A stretch of DNA of 11,173 bases, from contig JAGGZS010000099.1 in NCBI GenBank assembly GCA_021161885.1, forward strand, positions 1 through 11,173, given 5' to 3'. Source of the DNA: a bacterium. Lineage in GTDB: Bacteria; Auribacterota; Auribacteria; Auribacterales; Auribacteraceae. Of the stretch, positions 6,147-11,173 are shown piece after piece; position 1 is the stretch's first letter; every line of letters starts with the position of its first letter. The translations under genes and the position numbers were made by a program. The notes beneath the pieces were generated by a model, which searched no databases, had not been told where the DNA came from, and saw only the letters and a program-made list of their open reading frames with translations.

Positions 6147-6875
6147 TTATATGCTTAAAATAACTCGGGTGTTAGCCCATATATCGTGCAGCGAGAGTCG
6201 TTTTTTGTTAAATACAATAATCACGCAGTCAAGCATTTTTAAGGCGGCAAGAATCCATAAAACAAGTTTAGTGCTTGTTGTTAAACCGTATCTATTGAAT
6301 TCAGTAAAAAATTCGTTTAAGGAACCTATATGGTCAAACCCCATACCCGAGGCAAGGCTGGAATAAAAGGATATAATCGAAACAACAAAAATAAGAAAAA
6401 TTAAATTATCGAGAAAAAACCGTAAAAACGCGTTAAATATTCCAACAGAAGGAGCCCCTTCCTTTATTACCTCAATTTCCATAGCCATTTTACCGGGTGT
6501 CTGCCCCATTTTCCAGGTGAATACCGTAAAATATAATACAAAAATAATAAATGAAACAGTGAACATGGTAACCGTCAACATCGGATTAAAATAAAAAATC
6601 GGCACAATAAAAAGAAATATATTTATTATCGCAAGAAGAACTATATCAAAAACAACCGCGCCTATTCGTTTGCCTACTCCTGCGGGATAAACAAGTTTAT
6701 CCGCGGTAGTATCTATCTTTTTAATACATTCAGGGCAGTATATTTTGTACTTAAAACCTATTGAAGTACACTTTTTGCACATTTTCACCCCGCAGTCATC
6801 GCATTGCCAGATAGTTTTCTCATCAGGATGCTGTTTGCAGGTTACCTGTTCAGATTCATTCTCTATTTTTCCCAT
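6147..6875 (-). CDS. RDD-domain membrane protein with N-terminal B-box-like zinc domain
   Basis: A 242-residue inner-membrane protein. Residues 13-50 hold C13-x2-H16, C25-x2-C28, C33-x2-C36 and C47-x2-C50, a spacing like B-box/zinc-ribbon modules that bind two zinc ions. The RDD domain follows: GVGKRIGAVVFDIV with R70 and D77, two hydrophobic helices (about 75-95 and 101-120), the conserved GQTPGKMAM loop (125-132), further helices (about 155-175 and 203-222), and the closing motif RLSLHDIWANTRV with D231. RDD proteins are poorly characterised; some have been linked to ion transport, but no transported ion can be inferred here. It is the first gene after the promoter at 6930-6958 and has the ribosome site AAAGG. 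The zinc domain would lie in the cytoplasm if the N-terminus is inside. Architecture is clear; the role is not. Confidence 0.85.
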   Translation of the reverse strand: MGKIENESEQVTCKQHPDEKTIWQCDDCGVKMCKKCTSIGFKYKIYCPECIKKIDTTADKLVYPAGVGKRIGAVVFDIVLLAIINIFLFIVPIFYFNPMLTVTMFTVSFIIFVLYFTVFTWKMGQTPGKMAMEIEVIKEGAPSVGIFNAFLRFFLDNLIFLIFVVSIISFYSSLASGMGFDHIGSLNEFFTEFNRYGLTTSTKLVLWILAALKMLDCVIIVFNKKRLSLHDIWANTRVILSI

Positions 6876-6929
6876 TTTTTTTTACCTTTCTTCAAAAAAA
6901 TGCCTTTATTTAGATATAATAGAAGGTTT

Positions 6930-6958
6930 ATTCTATTGACAATTTGCCTTCAGGTCAA
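6930..6958 (-). promoter_or_regulatory. Sigma70-type promoter for the RDD-to-HAD gene run
   Basis: On the minus strand TTGACC (6953-6958) and TAGAAT (6930-6935) are 17 bases apart, each one mismatch from consensus, and would start transcription about 48 bases before the RDD start codon. A second, weaker pair overlaps it: TTGTCA (6937-6942) with TTATAT (6914-6919), also 17 bases apart. Confidence 0.6.
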
Positions 6959-7133
6959 GTTCATTAATTTTTTTATGTGAAAAATTCGTTTGTTTGTATG
7001 TTTCAGCGCGCGTATTGCATTTTATAGCTTAACCTAACTCTATGCTAAATTGCAGGATAACAGCAACGGGAGCAGTACTGCTAATTGTCTCTGATCACAG
7101 ATTTTTTATTCAGCATCGCGAATTGATAAATAA

Positions 7134-7172
7134 CAAAAAACAGGATTTAGATTTTTCAAATCCTGCTTTTTT
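7134..7172 (-). terminator. Intrinsic terminator after acd, symmetrical
   Basis: An 8-bp perfect stem CAGGATTT (7141-7148) / AAATCCTG (7158-7165) with a 9-base loop is flanked by an A-run on one side and a T-run on the other. Read on the minus strand the stem is followed by TTTTTT 20 bases beyond the acd stop codon plus a short spacer. It has T-runs in both directions, but there is no plus-strand gene here to use it. Confidence 0.85.
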
Positions 7173-7192
7173 ATAATTATATCAAACAAAAA

Positions 7193-8932
7193 TTAATTCA
7201 TTTCTGGCACTGCGCCGAGCAGTTCATCGAAATTATCGAGAGTACTTTGTTCACCGCTTTTGATAATGCTAAAATTCATTTTTATTTTTTCTGTGGTTGT
7301 TTTTATGTATCTGTCGGCGACTATTTTTTTGCGGTCGCTATGTTGTGCTTGCCCTAAAAACAGATAACCTATATAAATGTCAATGGCTATATCTACAAGT
7401 TTACGGGCGTGTAAATCTATCAGAGCTGATTTGTTTTGGGATTTGAGATAATCGATCGCATCGGCTAAATATTTTCGTGATTGTTCTAGAATTTTTAAAT
7501 AAGATGAATCGGTTTGGCTGTAATCCATATCAGCCAATTCAACAAACCGTTTTTCCGCTAATCCGCTCAGCACTCCTCGCATAGCGGCTACTACCTGTAA
7601 CTGAGACGTCCCTTCGTAAATAGTTGTTATGCGGGCGTCGCGGTATAATCTTTCCACAGGATAATCCTGCATATAACCGCTTCCCCCAAGTACCTGAAGA
7701 GCATCATAAGTAACCAAAATACACATTTCGGAACAAAGATATTTTGAACAAGGGGTTAAGAATGAAGCTAATCTGTCAAGTTTTTTGGCGGTTCTTTTTA
7801 ACTGTTTTTTCTCATCTGGGTCAGTGTTCGCATCTTTCATTTTGCGATGGAAACCGAGAACATAATCAACTATTTTAGACGCTTCGTAAGTCAAGGCGCG
7901 CGAGGCTTCTATTTTTATCTGCATTTCTGTGAGCATATCTGCAACAGCAGGTAATTTATCGATTGAAACACCAAACTGTTTGCGTGAGGCTGCATATTTT
8001 CTCGCCTCAATATAAGCGGCTTGAGCGATACCCAGCGACTGTGCCGCTATACCTAATCGGGCACCGTTCATAAGAGCCATAACGTAAGTTACCAGACCTC
8101 TTCTCCGTTCTCCGATAAGCAGTGCCGGGGAATTATTAAACTGAAGTTCACAGGTAGGCGACCCGTGAATACCTAATTTCTCTTCGATTCTGCGTATTTT
8201 CATTGTTTTGTCCCGTTCATATAAATGAAGAGATAACCCGAGTCCGCCTTTTTCCCCTTCTTCAGTCCTTGTAAGAATAAGCGATACCTGCCCGCATCCG
8301 TTGGTGATAAATCGTTTAACACCGTTTAAAACCCATGATCCGTCTTCAAGCTGAGTCGCTCTTAAAGATACGTTCTGCAGATCAGAACCGGCATCAGGTT
8401 CAGTTAGCGCCATTGATCCGGTAACTTCACCGGAACTGAACCTCGGCAAATATTCCTGTTTTATTTCTTCAGAGGCGAAGGCGTTAATGGTTTCCGCTAT
8501 TCCCTGAAGACCGAATATATTCATCAAACCTGCGTCTGCTCGTGATACTATTTCTATGGACATAGTGTAAATAAGGGTAGGAAAATTTAACCCGCCGAAT
8601 TTTCGCGGAAGTGTAAATCCCATTAAATCGGCTTTGGCAAGCCGGTCGATACATTCTTTCATACCTGGGGCAAGGTGAACTTCCCCATTTTTATAGGTAT
8701 TTCCCTGCCGGTCAATGTCTTCACTGCGGGGCGCGATGTAATTGGCTGATATATCACCTACTTCCTCAAGTACCCTGTAATAGCTGTCAACAGCGTCCTT
8801 AGCGTTTTGCGGAGCATAATCGAAATTTTCAGCATCCGCGAAATTGTATTCTTGGCGAGAAGCTATATCTTCAAGGTTACCGTGTTCAAAATAAAAAAGT
8901 ATATCCTGATTATCTTTAAAAAAGTTTTCCAT
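7193..8932 (-). CDS. Acyl-CoA dehydrogenase, long form with extra N- and C-terminal domains
   Basis: An FAD enzyme of 579 residues that introduces (or, run backwards, removes) the alpha-beta double bond of an acyl-CoA and exchanges electrons with ETF. It is about 200 residues longer than the ~380-residue short form. An N-terminal extension (about 1-60) precedes the helical domain. The beta domain has the FAD motif MALTEPDAGSDL (174-185) and VLNGVKRFITNG (201-212). The C-terminal helical domain has RKQFG (317-321), the FAD motif QVLGGSGYMQDYPVERLYRD (413-432) and the probable catalytic base E440 in YEGTSQLQ. A charged linker at about 363-390 and a C-terminal domain (about 455-579) match the 580-600-residue subfamily found with beta-oxidation genes. 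Its ATG lies 2 bases after the etfA stop and its ribosome site (AGAGGAG, 8943-8949) is inside etfA, so it is translationally linked to its electron acceptor. Chain length of the substrate cannot be read from sequence. Confidence 0.93.
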   Translation of the reverse strand: MENFFKDNQDILFYFEHGNLEDIASRQEYNFADAENFDYAPQNAKDAVDSYYRVLEEVGDISANYIAPRSEDIDRQGNTYKNGEVHLAPGMKECIDRLAKADLMGFTLPRKFGGLNFPTLIYTMSIEIVSRADAGLMNIFGLQGIAETINAFASEEIKQEYLPRFSSGEVTGSMALTEPDAGSDLQNVSLRATQLEDGSWVLNGVKRFITNGCGQVSLILTRTEEGEKGGLGLSLHLYERDKTMKIRRIEEKLGIHGSPTCELQFNNSPALLIGERRRGLVTYVMALMNGARLGIAAQSLGIAQAAYIEARKYAASRKQFGVSIDKLPAVADMLTEMQIKIEASRALTYEASKIVDYVLGFHRKMKDANTDPDEKKQLKRTAKKLDRLASFLTPCSKYLCSEMCILVTYDALQVLGGSGYMQDYPVERLYRDARITTIYEGTSQLQVVAAMRGVLSGLAEKRFVELADMDYSQTDSSYLKILEQSRKYLADAIDYLKSQNKSALIDLHARKLVDIAIDIYIGYLFLGQAQHSDRKKIVADRYIKTTTEKIKMNFSIIKSGEQSTLDNFDELLGAVPEMN

Positions 8933-8934
8933 TT

Positions 8935-9963
8935 TTATAAAACTCCTCTCTGGCGATAGGCTTTAATCATTTTGGGAACGACTTCGTTTATATCGCCGAC
9001 TATCCCGTAATTAGCGACTTTGAAGATAGGCGCGTCGGGATCTTTGTTAATGGCGATTATTTTGCCGGATTCCTGCATTCCCGCTAAATGCTGAATTGCG
9101 CCTGATATGCCGCAGGCAATGTAAAGTTTAGGCCGAACAGTAGTTCCTGTTTGCCCAACCTGATGATCATGATGGATATAACCAAAATCCACTGCGGCTC
9201 TTGAGGCGCCTATTTCACCGCCTAAAGTATGGGCAAGCTCTTTAATCAAGTCAAAATTTTCTTTGCTTCCCACACCGGCTCCGCCGGATACAATAATATT
9301 AGACCCTTTAAGGTTAACCGTTTTTTCGGTCAGTTCTTTTTTAATAGTTTTTATGATGAAATCCGTATCCGTTAATTCCGGTTGGAATTCAATTACCTCG
9401 GAACTTGTTTTACCGTTTTTCGCGGGCATGGGCATCACGCCTTCCCTGACGGTTGCCATCTGGGGACGGGTTTTCGGGTTAATGATTGTAGCTATAATGT
9501 TGCCTCCGAAAGCCGGCCTTATCTGGTACAGCAAATTTTTAAATTCTTCACCTCTGGCTGTGTGGTCGCCAATCTGAAGGTCAGTGCAGTCGGCAGTCAA
9601 CCCGACCCTTAAAGAAGACGCTACACGCGGGGCTAAATCGCGCCCTAAAATAGTTGCCCCGAAAAGAAAAATTTCCGGTTTGTAAAGGCTGACTAAATCG
9701 TTTAACGCTCTGGTATAAGCGGTAGTTTGGTATTGCTCAAGCCGCTTGTCTCGGACAAAATAAACTTTATCCGGTCCGTAACTTGATATTTCCGAAATAA
9801 TCTTCCGGATGTTGTCGCCCAGAATAACTGTTGCGGAAATGCCGTTTCGTTTTACGGCAAGCTCTTTTGCCCGCCCTAAAAGTTCAAGTGAGGTTTCATT
9901 GATCGTGTTATCTTCATGCTGGATAAAAACCCACACTTCCGGTTTTGTAGACGTTGTTGTCAT
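8935..9963 (-). CDS. etfA: Electron transfer flavoprotein alpha subunit
   Basis: EtfA pairs with EtfB to carry electrons between acyl-CoA dehydrogenases and a membrane quinone reductase, ferredoxin or NAD. The protein has 342 residues. Its N-terminal nucleotide-fold domain covers about 8-190. The C-terminal FAD domain is complete: VSGGAGVGSKENF (225-237), GASRAAVDFGYI (252-263), VGQTGTTVRPKLYIACGISG (269-288) with R255 and the GISGAIQH loop, and IIAINKDPDAPIF (302-314). In the family's GQTGKTV motif the Lys is Thr here (T274). A ribosome site (GGAGA) lies 6-7 bases before the ATG. It is 50 bases after etfB and 2 bases before acd, so the three subunits of the electron path are made together. 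The assignment is firm; whether the protein bifurcates electrons is decided by etfB and the partner enzyme. Confidence 0.95.
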   Translation of the reverse strand: MTTTSTKPEVWVFIQHEDNTINETSLELLGRAKELAVKRNGISATVILGDNIRKIISEISSYGPDKVYFVRDKRLEQYQTTAYTRALNDLVSLYKPEIFLFGATILGRDLAPRVASSLRVGLTADCTDLQIGDHTARGEEFKNLLYQIRPAFGGNIIATIINPKTRPQMATVREGVMPMPAKNGKTSSEVIEFQPELTDTDFIIKTIKKELTEKTVNLKGSNIIVSGGAGVGSKENFDLIKELAHTLGGEIGASRAAVDFGYIHHDHQVGQTGTTVRPKLYIACGISGAIQHLAGMQESGKIIAINKDPDAPIFKVANYGIVGDINEVVPKMIKAYRQRGVL

Positions 9964-10013
9964 AATATTTCTCCAGTTTTTGCCTTTTTGTTCAAAAAAG
10001 TTAAAATTTTTTC

Positions 10014-10925
10014 TTAATCTAAAATATGGTCATCAATCAATTCAAGTACAAGTGATGATATGCCCTCGTTTGTTGCCGGAATATGTTTATGGTCAACCGC
10101 GGTTAAAACAACGCTTTCTATTTGTTTTACCCAAGTAGGGGACCCGCCTAATCCGCATAAGGCTTCATCAAGTTCTATTGTGGATATATCCCATTCTTCG
10201 ATAGGCGATCTTTCTTTAGGCAATGACTCGATATAATTTTTGGCTGCTTTAAATGCTTCCTCTTTAGGGGTACCGTCAGCCATGTATTTCTGGACTGTTT
10301 CCGAATAAGATGCGACTTTTTTGTATCGCTGAATATTTTTAGCGCTACACGGACGGGCGTAGGCATCACTGGTTGAACAACATGTCATAAGAATAGGCAT
10401 AGGCGCTTCCTGAACAGCATATCCGTTTTCTATTATTCGTTTAATTTTCACGGTATTTTTCTTTATGTTTAATATTTCCTGCACATAACTTATTTGCGCA
10501 ACCCCGAGTTTTTCCGCTACCTGAGGACCTACCTGAGCGGTATCGCCGTCGATTGCTTGCCGGCCGCAGAGAATAATAGAGATATTTTTAATTTTTTTCA
10601 ACGCGTAACTTAACACCATAGATGTAGCAAGCGTATCGGAACCGGCGAATTTTCTGTCGGTCAGAAGGATACATCTGTCGGCGCCGCGGTAAAGCGACTG
10701 CCTTAATATTTCTGTTGCTGAAGGGGGTCCCATAGTAACAACGGTTACTGTTCCGCCGTATTGGTCTTTAAGGCGTAACGCCATTTCAAGGGCGCATAAA
10801 TCATCAGGATTGAATATTGCCGGCAACGCGGCCCTGTTGACCGTACCGTCATCTTTCATTGCTTTTCCGGTGATTTTTTTAGTGTCCGGAACCTGTTTAG
10901 CTAAAACAACATAATTTTTTTCCAT
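10014..10925 (-). CDS. etfB: Electron transfer flavoprotein beta subunit, extended
   Basis: EtfB forms the second half of the ETF and holds either AMP or, in bifurcating types, a second FAD. The protein has 303 residues, about 40 more than usual. Recognisable parts are VLAKQVPDT (7-15), ALEMALRLK (45-53), VTMGPPSA (63-70), and the nucleotide loop CGRQAIDGDTAQVGPQ (120-135). That loop reads DGDTAQVGP, as in EtfB of anaerobes known to bifurcate (Acidaminococcus, Clostridium), not the DDDxNQTG of AMP-binding mitochondrial/proteobacterial types. The extra length is a stretch at about 202-245 (rich in Lys, Glu, Ser, Tyr) between SAKNIQRYKK and the closing LGGSPTWVKQI motif. It is the first gene after the promoter at 11000-11027. 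The ribosome site AAGGTGG (10930-10936) is well placed. The electron acceptor is not known. Confidence 0.95.
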   Translation of the reverse strand: MEKNYVVLAKQVPDTKKITGKAMKDDGTVNRAALPAIFNPDDLCALEMALRLKDQYGGTVTVVTMGPPSATEILRQSLYRGADRCILLTDRKFAGSDTLATSMVLSYALKKIKNISIILCGRQAIDGDTAQVGPQVAEKLGVAQISYVQEILNIKKNTVKIKRIIENGYAVQEAPMPILMTCCSTSDAYARPCSAKNIQRYKKVASYSETVQKYMADGTPKEEAFKAAKNYIESLPKERSPIEEWDISTIELDEALCGLGGSPTWVKQIESVVLTAVDHKHIPATNEGISSLVLELIDDHILD

Positions 10926-10999
10926 AGTGCCACCTTAAACGATATAATTTGGTTATATATTAATTCCGATTGATTGGTATTAGATAAATAAAAGCAGAT

Positions 11000-11027
11000 A
11001 TTATATCAAATACGCCTATTTAGTCAA
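11000..11027 (-). promoter_or_regulatory. Sigma70-type promoter of the etfB-etfA-acd operon
   Basis: On the minus strand TTGACT (11022-11027) and a perfect TATAAT (11000-11005) are separated by 16 bases, giving transcription from about 10993 and a leader of some 70 bases before the etfB ATG. Both hexamers are at or one base from consensus. No palindromic operator is evident in the leader. Confidence 0.75.
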
Positions 11028-11085
11028 GTAAAATTAAAATCGATTTTTGGGCAATATTTTCTAACTTATCCTTAATTTACTCATA

Positions 11086-11149
11086 TGGTATAATATGGGA
11101 GTGTTGCGAAATAAAATCATATAAAAAAGAGTGTTAAATTTGTTATAAT
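11086..11149 (+). promoter_or_regulatory. Plus-strand extended -10 elements for a likely divergent gene
   Basis: TGGTATAAT (11086-11094) and TGTTATAAT (11141-11149) are both extended -10 motifs on the plus strand, without good -35 hexamers. About 10-18 bases further on, AAAGGA near 11161-11167 looks like a ribosome site whose start codon would be just past the window end. The AT-rich background makes chance TATAAT matches likely. Confidence 0.35.
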
Positions 11150-11173
11150 GCGGATTAAAAGAAAGGATAAAAA

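Larger units (their letters stand above)
6876..7192. other. 317-base gap between the two operons
   Basis: No open frame or RNA gene is recognisable here on either strand. It holds the RDD promoter (6930-6958) at its left and the acd terminator (7134-7172) at its right. Between them, about 6960-7130 contains a perfect 12-base palindrome AGCAGTACTGCT (7071-7082) and otherwise AT-rich sequence with no repeat I can see. No tRNA-like fold or start codon with a ribosome site stands out. Confidence 0.6.

Noticed and set aside
5983..6366. 127-codon plus-strand frame crossing the DUF6178/RDD junction
   Set aside because: It overlaps two convincing minus-strand genes and has no recognisable domain or promoter.
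6960..7130. Small RNA or tRNA gene in the inter-operon gap
   Set aside because: No cloverleaf or strong stem apart from the 12-base palindrome and the terminator is visible, and no clear plus-strand promoter leads into it.
1..11173. CRISPR array, insertion sequence or phage genes
   Set aside because: No regularly spaced direct repeats, transposase-like frames or terminal inverted repeats were seen on either strand.

Overview
The window is a low-GC bacterial segment in which every gene that can be recognised lies on the minus strand, so transcription runs from high to low coordinates. The gene content suggests an anaerobe, probably of the Desulfobacterota (deltaproteobacterial) type. The evidence is a long-chain-type acyl-CoA dehydrogenase with its own EtfB/EtfA pair, a DUF6178-like protein (a family I associate mainly with that group) and an LdpA-like double [4Fe-4S] protein. 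This placement is an inference from gene content, not from a marker gene. All eight stop codons I could confirm at gene ends are TAA.

Right end (7193-11173): an etfB-etfA-acd operon is read from a near-consensus sigma70-type promoter at about 11000-11027. The acd gene begins 2 bases after etfA and the operon closes with an intrinsic terminator at about 7134-7172. The three products form an acyl-CoA oxidation (or enoyl-CoA reduction) module; the EtfB sequence is of the type seen in electron-bifurcating flavoproteins. The last ~135 bases carry plus-strand extended -10 elements and a purine-rich site right at the edge, as expected for a divergent gene starting just outside.

Middle (1724-6958): a second promoter at 6930-6958 starts a run of five closely spaced genes: an RDD membrane protein with an N-terminal zinc-binding domain, a DUF6178-like protein, an HpcH/HpaI-family aldolase, an LdpA-like iron-sulfur protein, and a HAD phosphatase whose start overlaps the end of the LdpA-like gene. 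The last three look like one biochemical unit, but the pathway is not recognised.

Left end (1-1620): an amt-glnK pair for ammonium uptake and its PII regulator. The amt reading frame is interrupted by a single in-frame TAG (532-534), after which the same frame goes on for 86 well-conserved codons to a TAA. A GC-rich hairpin starts 8 nt after the TAG. The second twin-histidine position is Tyr and other normally conserved residues are altered around and after the TAG. The locus is therefore either a young pseudogene, an error-bearing assembly, or a real readthrough/recoding (possibly pyrrolysine) site. This is the observation most worth checking in the window.
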